Of a stretch of 64,000 nucleotides of DNA, positions 57,201 to 62,036 are shown one piece after another. Location of the stretch: assembly GCA_029706075.1 (NCBI GenBank), contig JAINUG010000026.1, forward strand, positions 2,959,001 to 3,023,000, in the 5' to 3' direction. Under the pieces are notes generated by a model. The model did no database searches, was not told where the DNA came from, and saw only the letters and a list, made by a program, of their open reading frames with translations. Numbering within the stretch: the first letter of the stretch is position 1; the number at the start of each line of letters is the position of its first letter. Source of the DNA: Aldrovandia affinis (lineage: Eukaryota > Chordata > Actinopteri > Notacanthiformes > Halosauridae). The position numbers and the translations under genes were made by a program.

Positions 57201-58370
57201 AATTGTATGCATCTAGATAGCTATATGACGAACGACACAAATACCAAAAACCTATCACCAATCTCAATTTGACTATAATGCGTTTTAATTTTGGTCCATG
57301 ATATGTTAGCACCCAACCTAGGACGATTATAGCGAAGTGAAATGCCCTTTCGCCTTCCTATAAAAGCAGAATTAGCTAGCCAAATTAGTTATGAAAATAA
57401 ACGGATGGTTTGTGTATGTTAACTGTATAACATGGCAATATGAAGGTGGCCAGCCCACTGCCGAACGTCAGTTGTCCGGCCATAAAGGCGTGGAGTCACA
57501 CGATCTAACGAACGATTCCAGAGCATTCATTGTTCTCCGTGAGAACAATAATATAGCATTTAGCTAGCCATCTATAGAGATATGTAGCCAACCTAGGTAA
57601 CGACAGCAAAGTGTCGTTTTATGTTCGCTAGTCAGCTAACGTTACTGAACTCGGCGCCCTCCGGAGGGACGCGTGAATGAATAACCCAACAGGCTGAATG
57701 CCTGCTGCAAAGCAGGCACAAAGGATGGGGGGAAAGTGGCATATAAAAACACAGCCCTGCGCCGTCATAATTGTACACCAAACAAGCCGTCCCTCTACAA
57801 ATTTCTATATTTATAATGGGAGGACGACGACAAAATATGCACGACAACCGGCGAGCAAATGAATATGTAAAGGCTAGTAAGGCAATGTCACGTTGAAATA
57901 TCAAACACAAAGCACATACTAGCTAGCTAGCATGGTTGCATTTAGCCATTGCTAGCTACTCGCGTTTAACATCTTTCAGAATATAATACAATTCTAAATA
58001 AATTACACAGCTGTGTCGTTGATTACTAATAAAATATGCTAAATCGTGGTTACTGGGCAGGAATATGAATATGTAACGTGCACAGTGGGTTCTAATCTCA
58101 CAAGAAAGAAGTGGGTTTTTTCTTTCAAATTTGCCATTGCACTGTCCCAGTTTCCTCCTCGCGGTCTGAGAAATAGCTAGCTTGCTAGATCTAAATTATA
58201 ACCCCACAGATTACTAATAAATTATGCAAAGTTTTTTTGTTTTGATTCTCTCTCGTCCCGATTCAGGTTGAGAGAAAGTGCGTTTGAATATGAATATGAA
58301 TATGTAAAATGCAGTAATGATTACCTGGTCCCGAACTCTCATGTTGACTCGCTGCTCCTCCATCCGCCAT
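17725..58370 (-). CDS. pou2f1: POU2F1 (Oct-1) transcription factor, 15 coding exons
   Basis: A POU-family DNA-binding protein acting in the nucleus on octamer sites (ATGCAAAT). Exons, 5' to 3': 58325-58370, 33725-33790, 33325-33416, 29152-29247, 23816-23995, 23305-23434, 23117-23208, 22647-22820, 22336-22477, 21948-22093, 20834-21013, 20329-20434, 19572-19908, 18583-18671, 17725-18026. All borders are AG/GT and the phases agree, giving 725 residues. Residues 1-15 ([15 protein letters not shown]) match the MADGG isoform of mammals. Residues about 70-240 are a Gln-rich activation region. The POU-specific domain is at about 266-339 and the homeodomain at about 366-425 with [10 protein letters not shown] Ser/Thr/Ala-rich C-terminal region ends [10 protein letters not shown]. 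The exon for the mammalian VQLAGTSLQ segment was not found. Whether this is pou2f1a or pou2f1b cannot be told. Confidence 0.95.
18583..18671 (-). CDS. pou2f1: POU2F1 exon [16 protein letters not shown]
   Basis: Reads (G)[19 protein letters not shown] then [10 protein letters not shown], nearly identical to human [19 protein letters not shown]. Acceptor CCTACAG. Confidence 0.93.
18989..19157 (-). mobile_element. tRNA-derived SINE with 12-bp target duplication
   Basis: On the - strand it opens gggtggtgtagcggtaagag (A box) and later has ggtttgaaacc (B box), then a region ending in a G/pyrimidine-rich tail. The flanks gcggaaataaac at 18977-18988 and 19158-19169 are identical, the mark of target-primed reverse transcription. 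Inserted in a POU2F1 intron. A related copy lies at about 44591-44968. Confidence 0.85.
19572..19908 (-). CDS. pou2f1: POU2F1 Ala/Ser/Thr-rich exon
   Basis: Reads (G)[18 protein letters not shown], then [27 protein letters not shown] and [14 protein letters not shown] to SSQFAP. GC-rich compared with its surroundings. Donor GTGAGG, phase 2. Confidence 0.92.
20329..20434 (-). CDS. pou2f1: POU2F1 exon [14 protein letters not shown]
   Basis: Thirty-five codons matching human SLVTSSAATTLTVSPVLPL (here [19 protein letters not shown]), CCTCAG acceptor, GTACTG donor, phase 1. Confidence 0.92.
20834..21013 (-). CDS. pou2f1: POU2F1 exon: second half of homeodomain
   Basis: Reads [20 protein letters not shown], then [17 protein letters not shown] and [15 protein letters not shown]. 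The recognition helix has Cys at the position typical of POU homeodomains. Confidence 0.95.
21299..21915 (-). mobile_element. L2-clade LINE, 3' part, sense to POU2F1
   Basis: It encodes the C-terminal L2 block ([35 protein letters not shown]) to [12 protein letters not shown] and its own stop at 21540. The 3' UTR then ends in the tail agcgacttacaagatgtgc. 5'-truncated, and begins about 33 bp after a POU2F1 splice donor. Its last 135 codons are open. Confidence 0.88.
21948..22093 (-). CDS. pou2f1: POU2F1 exon: linker and first half of homeodomain
   Basis: Reads [12 protein letters not shown] through [20 protein letters not shown] to FLE. The donor is GAG|GTGAGTG. Past the donor the frame stays open into an L2 LINE (see Findings). 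Confidence 0.96.
22336..22477 (-). CDS. pou2f1: POU2F1 exon: rest of POU-specific domain
   Basis: Reads [20 protein letters not shown], then [18 protein letters not shown] and LLEKWLNDA. It contains the DNA-contacting helix (SQTTISRFE). Confidence 0.97.
22647..22820 (-). CDS. pou2f1: POU2F1 exon: start of POU-specific domain
   Basis: Fifty-eight codons from [14 protein letters not shown] to [10 protein letters not shown]. The POU-specific domain opens at [18 protein letters not shown]. Confidence 0.96.
23117..23208 (-). CDS. pou2f1: POU2F1 exon [13 protein letters not shown]
   Basis: Reads (S)[19 protein letters not shown] then [11 protein letters not shown], with CTTACAG acceptor and GTGAGG donor. 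The split first codon gives Ser where human has Gly. Confidence 0.92.
23305..23434 (-). CDS. pou2f1: POU2F1 exon [15 protein letters not shown]
   Basis: Reads [20 protein letters not shown] and continues to [12 protein letters not shown], closely matching human. The donor GTACGT leaves phase 1. Confidence 0.92.
23816..23995 (-). CDS. pou2f1: POU2F1 Gln/Ala-rich exon (LTLTPAQQQ)
   Basis: Sixty codons starting [18 protein letters not shown] and ending [12 protein letters not shown], phase 0 both sides. Part of the N-terminal activation region. Confidence 0.93.
24629..26190 (-). mobile_element. Tc1-like transposon (DD35E spacing), degenerate
   Basis: The inverted ends cagccgtggccaaaagtttt (left) and its match at the right are flanked by TA. 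The element is about 1.56 kb, in a POU2F1 intron, with its transposase on the same strand as the gene. Confidence 0.9.
24803..25854 (-). pseudogene. Tc1-type transposase, broken by a stop and a frameshift
   Basis: Three open pieces in order: 25435-25854 (helix-turn-helix, [25 protein letters not shown] hook, [11 protein letters not shown]), 25172-25438 ([13 protein letters not shown], first catalytic Asp; ends at an in-frame stop) and 24803-25072 ([12 protein letters not shown]). The second Asp is in [11 protein letters not shown] just upstream of the last piece. Thirty-five residues separate it from the Glu. Confidence 0.85.
26191..27341. other. POU2F1 intron, no gene seen
   Basis: AT-rich; octamer ATGCAAAT at 26798-26805. 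No repeats with clear ends. Confidence 0.4.
27342..27885 (+). mobile_element. Internally deleted Tc1-like element
   Basis: The ends ctgtcaactggcaaaaataa and the inverse of ctaactgccaaaacaaagg are flanked by TA. Inside, on the + strand, are scraps of the catalytic domain ([20 protein letters not shown]) with stops. The N-terminal half is gone. A sister copy of nearly equal length lies at 59939-60492. Confidence 0.8.
27886..29151. other. POU2F1 intron, no gene seen
   Basis: Contains a T run near 28287-28301 and an A run near 28527-28543. No coding or RNA gene recognised. Confidence 0.4.
29152..29247 (-). CDS. pou2f1: POU2F1 exon equivalent to mammalian SKSNEESGD..AGGQITG
   Basis: Thirty-two codons from [10 protein letters not shown] to [13 protein letters not shown], phase 0 on both sides, TTGTAG acceptor and GTAAGTG donor. 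Confidence 0.92.
29248..30767. other. POU2F1 intron, possible conserved AT-rich block
   Basis: No gene. At about 30400-30500 a cluster of homeobox/POU-type motifs occurs: ttaattaaa, octamer ATTTGCAT at 30452-30459, and aaattagcatatcatgcat. No copy of the mammalian VQLAGTSLQ exon was found here. Confidence 0.4.
30768..31997 (-). mobile_element. DD36E Tc1/mariner transposon (Incomer-like), copy A
   Basis: The inverted ends cactgcc...ggcagtg have TA at the left; the right TA is changed to CA. It carries a - strand transposase in three frames (30793-31188, 31175-31630, 31584-31865). Motifs: [39 protein letters not shown] and [12 protein letters not shown]. Thirty-six residues lie between the second Asp and the Glu. 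The size of 1.23 kb fits the DD36E Incomer family as I recall it. Confidence 0.87.
31998..32238. repeat. 240-bp segment shared with the flank of DD36E copy B
   Basis: It matches 40140-40383 almost base for base, from cattagttgggactgggatt to ctcgagggca, directly outside the right inverted repeat in both places. No coding sense and no family recognised. Confidence 0.85.
33325..33416 (-). CDS. pou2f1: POU2F1 exon 3
   Basis: Reads (G)[20 protein letters not shown] and continues [10 protein letters not shown], matching mammalian [11 protein letters not shown]. Its acceptor CTACAG is preceded directly by the 60-bp CT microsatellite. The donor is GTAAAC, phase 0. Confidence 0.92.
33421..33482. repeat. 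(GA)n microsatellite at the POU2F1 exon 3 acceptor
   Basis: About 30 GA units on the + strand, which is (CT)n on the gene strand. It ends 4 bases before the exon (CTCTACAG|G) and so makes up the polypyrimidine tract. Confidence 0.95.
33725..33790 (-). CDS. pou2f1: POU2F1 exon 2
   Basis: Reads (E)[20 protein letters not shown] then T(G). The internal Met corresponds to the start of the mammalian MNNPSETSK isoform. Borders TTTCAG and GTGA. Confidence 0.93.
34613..34817. mobile_element. hAT-like foldback MITE with 8-bp TSD
   Basis: The two halves are inverted copies (tgggtgcaggcttttgtt against aacaaaagcctgcaccca). The ends are caggg/cccctg. Flanks aactagct at 34605-34612 and 34818-34825 are identical. 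Confidence 0.88.
34818..38901. other. POU2F1 intron 1, no gene seen; two motif-rich blocks
   Basis: AT-rich. Blocks at about 37140-37340 and 38225-38370 carry octamers (37191-37198, 38232-38239, 38293-38300) and many TAATTA-type homeobox sites, so they could be enhancers. A T run lies at about 37340-37364. Confidence 0.4.
38902..40139 (-). mobile_element. DD36E Tc1/mariner transposon (Incomer-like), copy B
   Basis: A close sister of copy A (30768-31997), with cactgcc/ggcagtg ends and TA on both sides. The transposase is nearly whole in two overlapping pieces: 39508-39909 (helix-turn-helix) and 38706-39539 (catalytic, [44 protein letters not shown]). A frameshift near 39535 joins them, and the N-terminus is eroded. 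Confidence 0.88.
40140..40492. mobile_element. 240-bp segment plus second right end of the DD36E element
   Basis: The 240 bp shared with copy A (to about 40383) is followed at 40384-40492 by a second copy of the element's last 110 bp, ending ggccaggcagta then TA. With 38902-40139 this forms a 1.59-kb composite bounded by inverted repeats. Confidence 0.78.
42176..44396 (+). mobile_element. hAT (Charlie-type) transposon, nearly complete
   Basis: The ends caggggtgtccaaactacgg and its inverse (gttgacacccctg) are flanked by identical 8-mers ggctagag at 42168-42175 and 44397-44404. The element is 2221 bp, with one transposase gene filling most of it. Inserted within the L2 C-terminal coding part. 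Confidence 0.92.
42265..44041 (+). pseudogene. hAT transposase (BED finger, GTF2IRD2/ZBED-like), few breaks
   Basis: The first part (42265-43041) has a BED-type finger with CLICND and HYETKH, then [17 protein letters not shown], the first catalytic region. A short deletion with frame change near 43015 follows TTDGA. The second part (42989-43798) contains [10 protein letters not shown] and [10 protein letters not shown]. After one stop, 43805-44041 carries the hAT C-terminal dimerisation block ([20 protein letters not shown]). About two breaks in roughly 590 codons. Plain DNA transposon. Confidence 0.88.
44591..44968 (+). mobile_element. tRNA-derived SINE in the L2 3' end
   Basis: It interrupts L2 between the ...ccgcaatcggtcaggacc part and the ...ccttttcagactccactacc part. 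It has a B-box-like gcgattcgaaaccc, and its 3' part (gagggttaatcgaaataaat) matches the SINE at 18989-19157. It ends in a T-rich stretch; the 5' end looks cut. Confidence 0.65.
45027..45717 (-). mobile_element. L2-clade LINE, 3' fragment, antisense to the host L2
   Basis: The tail gacgctcttatccagagcga is at the left end. On the - strand it encodes [20 protein letters not shown] and [20 protein letters not shown] with frame breaks. It is a different L2 subfamily from its host, which resumes on both sides. Confidence 0.82.
45895..48828 (+). mobile_element. Ty3/Gypsy-type LTR retrotransposon, broken fossil
   Basis: The 5' LTR is about 45895-46068 (starts tgttatg) and a partial 3' LTR ends at 48828. 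Both end with closely similar sequence (ctccttcaaacataata). The flanks are ctgat at 45890-45894 and 48829-48833, a 5-bp target duplication. Remnants in order: gag-like stretch about 46300-46700, reverse transcriptase about 46920-47360, RNase H about 47510-47870, integrase core about 48010-48340. At 2.9 kb it is far shorter than a full Gypsy element and has many breaks. It lies within the L2 3' UTR, so it is younger than that L2. Confidence 0.88.
48947..51768 (-). mobile_element. DD38E Tc1-like transposon (Intruder-like), carrying a hAT insertion
   Basis: The ends cactactggtcaaaagtttt and its inverse at 51768 are flanked by TA. Without the inner hAT and one TSD copy it is about 1578 bp. The transposase runs - strand from about 50105 to 49103 in several frames: [35 protein letters not shown], then [12 protein letters not shown] and [14 protein letters not shown]. 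Thirty-eight residues separate the second Asp and the Glu. The Intruder name is from family knowledge of DD38E. Confidence 0.85.
50178..51413 (-). mobile_element. hAT element with TTF-type finger, internally deleted
   Basis: The ends cagtggcgggccgtgc and the inverse of gacggcccaccactg are flanked by identical agtaacac (50170-50177, 51414-51421). The - strand ORF 50891-51322 resembles ZMYM1/TTF-finger proteins: [20 protein letters not shown], then [11 protein letters not shown]. No hAT catalytic core remains, so it is non-autonomous. Confidence 0.87.
52185..52473. mobile_element. hAT-like MITE
   Basis: The ends caggggtggacgccgagggc and the inverse of cctggagttgtgcacccctg. The flanks gtgtagac and gtgtggac match 7 of 8. 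Confidence 0.75.
53285..53486. mobile_element. hAT-like foldback MITE
   Basis: The ends caggggtatcaaactcaatc and the inverse of gaatttgacactcctg; inner arms also pair (ccaatgcactacacctggtg with its inverse). The flanks ctctaagc and ctctatgc match 7 of 8. Confidence 0.78.
53948..54484. mobile_element. hAT-like MITE with extra internal sequence
   Basis: The left caggggtggccaatgctggt pairs with the right end (ctccaggatcagggttggcc then agctctg). It shares ttcaccttaaaatcagcaa with the element at 54618-54814 but holds about 300 bp more, including a (TG)n(GA)n run at about 54181-54251. No clear TSD. Confidence 0.5.
54181..54251. repeat. (TG)n(AG)n microsatellite
   Basis: A TG run followed directly by about 21 AG units. 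Confidence 0.92.
54618..54814. mobile_element. hAT-like MITE
   Basis: The ends cagtggttctcaaccctagt and the inverse of agggttgggaacccctg. Inner sequence is shared with 53948-54484. The flanking 8-mers agree only partly (5 of 8). Confidence 0.65.
54815..58324. other. pou2f1: POU2F1 intron 1, 5' part, no repeats seen
   Basis: There are no clear transposons for about 3.5 kb below exon 1, in contrast with the rest of the intron. Many gctagct strings occur. This may hold promoter-proximal regulatory DNA. No coding exon recognised. Confidence 0.4.
58325..58370 (-). CDS. pou2f1: POU2F1 exon 1 (start codon)
   Basis: Encodes [15 protein letters not shown] plus one base, with donor CAG|GTAAT. The start is chosen because it matches the mammalian [13 protein letters not shown] isoform. 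The ATG lies inside AAAATGGCGG, a YY1-type site. Confidence 0.93.
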
Positions 58371-58450
58371 TTTGAATATTTAACCCGAAATCCCAGCCCC
58401 GAGATAGAAAACTACACCCGCGCCACCACAAGAATTTGCATGACTTATGA
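58368..58450 (-). promoter_or_regulatory. pou2f1: POU2F1 5' UTR/proximal promoter with octamer
   Basis: An octamer site (ATTTGCAT on +, ATGCAAAT on the gene strand) is at 58434-58441, about 65 bases upstream of the start codon. Oct-1 binds this motif. The start codon itself lies in CAAAATGGCGGA, a YY1-type core. No TATA box stands out. The transcription start is not known, so the octamer could be promoter or 5' UTR. Confidence 0.5.
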
Positions 58451-59520
58451 GAATATCGTTATTTTTAATTTATAAAAGTACAACACATTCCACTCCTGAG
58501 TCATTTGTCCTGAGTGTCCGCAAACCAAATGATGTGTTATTTAAAAATATGTATCTAATTAAAAAGCGAACAGCCTTTAGCTGCCTATTGGAAACAGCTG
58601 GCGAAAGTGACGAACTAACAGAAAAAGGAAACAAAAAAAACAACGTAAAATTTAGCATTTTTCTCACTTAGTTAAAGTTTGTATTTCCGGTGTTTGTTCC
58701 AGAGCGGGAAGTTTTTAATAATTTTGTAGTAAGTGACTTTTAGCTGGCTATTTAACTAAATATTAATCAAGCGTATAGTGTAACGTTACCAAGCTTGTTT
58801 ATTCAGAAATGTTGATGAATGACAGTGGAACTCATTATCGTGAGACATAATTTGCCTCGCGATTAAAAAAACAACAACACGATTTAATGTAAATATTATG
58901 ACATAACTCGTGGCAGAGGTTTCGTCTCAAAAACACATTCGTTAATTAACTAAACTGTTATGAACGGAGACTCGATTGTTCCCCTTTCAACTTGAGAGGG
59001 ATTTGTGAACTTGTCGAGACTTGCAAAGGCTTCTCAACACAAGTTTGATTTCCCGCTGTAAATTGGGTTATCTTGCGCTTTTTCAGCGCTTAAAACACGG
59101 ACGAATTCAGACATGTCTAACAACCATCGGATTTATGAGAACGGGCTATACATTTCCCGTTTTGATGAGATCTGTTTGTTCTTACATTTACCCAGAAAAT
59201 ACATCATGACAACATGTATTTATCTGGCACATACTTAAAAGATTACAATGAATTGAGTAAAATCAGTAAAAACGTGTTTTATTGGGGGACCACATTTGGC
59301 AGACATGACAAGGAGGTTACCTCCTAAATTACCTCCTTCAACCAGGTAACGCCGAATAGCTACGGTTTGTCGCTAGCGCCATGGATAGAGAAAAATAAGT
59401 TAACAAAAATGGTACCACGCTATAACACTAGCTTTTATTTATTTTTTTAGAACCCACTAGCTCTATTAGCACTAGCTTTATTGACCACTCAATTAGGCTA
59501 CTGATCAGTGAGCAACAGTA

Positions 59521-59757
59521 GGCTGGCAGTGTAATGTAATGGTTAGGGAGCTGGGCTTGTAACTCAGATGTTGCAGGTTCAATTCCCAGGTAGGGAACTG
59601 CTGTTGTACCCTTGAGCAAGGTAGCCTACTTAACCTGAATTGCTTCAGTAAAATATCCAGCTGTATAAATTGATTGTATGTAAAGAAATGTTAACTGTGT
59701 AAGTTGCTCTGGATAAGAGCGTCTGCTAAATGCCTAAAATGTAATGTAAATGTAAAA
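59521..59757 (+). mobile_element. tRNA-derived SINE with L2-type tail, full length
   Basis: The head has the A-box-like tggttagggagctgggc and the B box ggttcaattccc. Then comes the body cttgagcaaggtagcctact and the tail ctctggataagagcgtctgc with aatgtaa repeats. This type (HAmo-like) is mobilised by L2 LINEs in fish. Confidence 0.82.
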
Positions 59758-59938
59758 TGCAACAGCAAATTATACCCTACAAGTCTGACCAAACTGAAAA
59801 CAATGTATTGACATTGTCAAGCCAAGGAGGTTTATGTGGTCAGGCATAATGGCAGCCCTCAGTAATGAAATAATGATTAATTACTAGGAGTGCTCCAGTA
59901 ATGAACGAATGTAATATCAATTTAGTTATTTTGATATA

Positions 59939-60492
59939 CAGGTAACTGTCAAAATAAAGGAAACCAACATAAAGTGCCTTAATAGTGCGTTCGGCCACCA
60001 CGAGCCACCAGGACAGCTTCGATGCGCCTTGGCATAGATTCTACACGTGTCTGGAACTCTATTGAAGGGATGCAACACCATCCACAAGAAATTCCATCAT
60101 TTGGAGTTTTGTTGATAGTGGTGGAAAACGCTGTCTTAGGCTCAGCTCCAGAATCTCCCATAAGTGTTGCATTGGGTTGAGATCTTTTGACTAAGACAGC
60201 AATGGCATATGGTTTATATTGTTTTCATGCTCACCGAACCTTTCATGACCACTTGTGCCCTGTGGATGGGGACATTGTCATCCTGGAAGAGACCACTCTC
60301 ATCAGAATAGAAATGCCTCACTATAGGATGAAGGTGATCACTCAGAATTGCTTTGTATTTGTTGGTGTTTACCTTGCCCTCTAAGGGGTTAAGTGGAACT
60401 AAACCATGCCAGGAAAATGCACCCCACACCATAACAGAGTTGCCAGGACCCTTCATTTACTCAAGCGTTTCCTTTATTGTGGCAGTTACCTG
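59939..60492 (-). mobile_element. Internally deleted Tc1-like element (sister of 27342-27885)
   Basis: The ends caggtaactgtcaaaataaa and the inverse of tattgtggcagttacctg are flanked by TA. The - strand has scraps of transposase (SVMVWGAFSWHGLVPLNPLE, FQDDNVPIHRAQ) and lacks the N-terminal half. 554 bp. Confidence 0.83.
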
Positions 60493-62036
60493 TATATTGT
60501 GTGTAACAGCCCAGGTCAAGTGAGCCAGAACTTTGTTATGCACAAACTGCAATCTGCATGCATTGTATATCCACTAATCTTGATATCATAGGGACAGATC
60601 ATTCTATCACTGTACCAGCCAATTCTCTGTAGTGACCTTGATGATCTAGGCGTGAGTTACGACAAAAAAAAAGTGTACTCCACAACCACAAGTGACTTAT
60701 TATTCAATGTTTCACGACGGTGTTGATGGGAGGTGAAGGTCAATTATTTAAGACCCAAAAATGGTTCTCACAGGCCTTTTCAGTTGGATATTGTTGGGTC
60801 ATGGTCTTATTGAGAGTGGTCGGTAGCCAAGAAGGCAGTACAAACCTTTGTTGTTGGAGCATTGTTCCAATGAGGTGGGTTTGGCACAAAGTATAACCAT
60901 TGAACACAACAGCATTGCAGGAGATACTTTGTTCTAAATCACAATAATTACTTGTTCTAAACTTACTGTACATGTATAAATAGTATGAATAATCTGAAAT
61001 ATAGTTTAATCATTGAATAGAAAAGAATGAAATAACCTGATGGTATCATGCAAATGCTTAACTGTCATTCAAAATCCATCTTGTGGTACCTTTCACATCA
61101 CCTCCTGAAAACAATGGACTATGTTATTTTAAGTAGTCAAACCACAAAATTGCTGTGCTTTGCCTATTTTACATTTCCTGTATTTTATCAAGCACTTTCA
61201 ATACATTTTCAACAAAAATATCTACTTTGCCACCTGACCGGACACAAGAGTACTGTTCTACACACAGCCTGGGTTCCCAGCACATTTTAAACATGGAGAC
61301 CACCTGGTCTTAGATTCCTCTCAGACACCAGAACAGACTGGAAATTTAGCTGGATGATTAAAACTGATTGGCTAATATTTGAGAAATAGAACAAGTGAGG
61401 AACTGGAGACAATGCACTGATGACATAATTTGGATCATCATTTATTGTGATATTTGTATCATATTTTGCATCCTGGGAATAAAACAAATGCCAGTGCAAG
61501 TACATGACAGTGAGGTTATGATTTGAATTTCACAACCTATCATTATGATAGTCTGGTATTCAGTTTATAAAACACTGTACATAAACTGGCCAATGGGATT
61601 GGGACGTGGGTTACTCATGTTCTTTTCTTCTATAAGCCTTCAAACCTGACAAATAAGTGTGCGCTGAATCTGCTCTTTAAAAAATCACAAGGCGAAATTT
61701 CACCTAGCGATATGGACATTTCTACAAAAATGAACATACATTTGGTAATGATGTTAAAATGCACTCACTCCTTAAATGACTACTGCACAAATACTATTTA
61801 GTGAGTAAAAGTGATGTATAATGGTACAACTGTTATTTTTCTCCCTAAACTATGGAAACTAAGGAATGCTCATGGAAAAGCAAAACATCTCAGGTTTGTG
61901 TTCCTAGTAAAATAACCTACTAAACAAATTTCAATAGTTTTCCATTTTCAGAAGATGAAAAAAATATGATTTGCATTCCAGAGACAGTCGTGGATTAAGA
62001 TTCACTTCCTTTATAAGTGCAACACTTTGACTGATG
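60493..62036. other. Region downstream of STYXL2, probable 3' UTR and spacer
   Basis: No gene seen. An octamer ATTTGCAT is at 61969-61976. A - strand AATAAA (TTTATT on +) lies near 61440-61445, about 590 bases past the STYXL2 stop, and is a candidate poly(A) signal. Confidence 0.4.

Noticed and set aside
57632-57910. - strand frame of 92 codons near the POU2F1 5' end
   Set aside because: No recognisable domain, and it lies in intron 1. Likely chance in a region of moderate GC.
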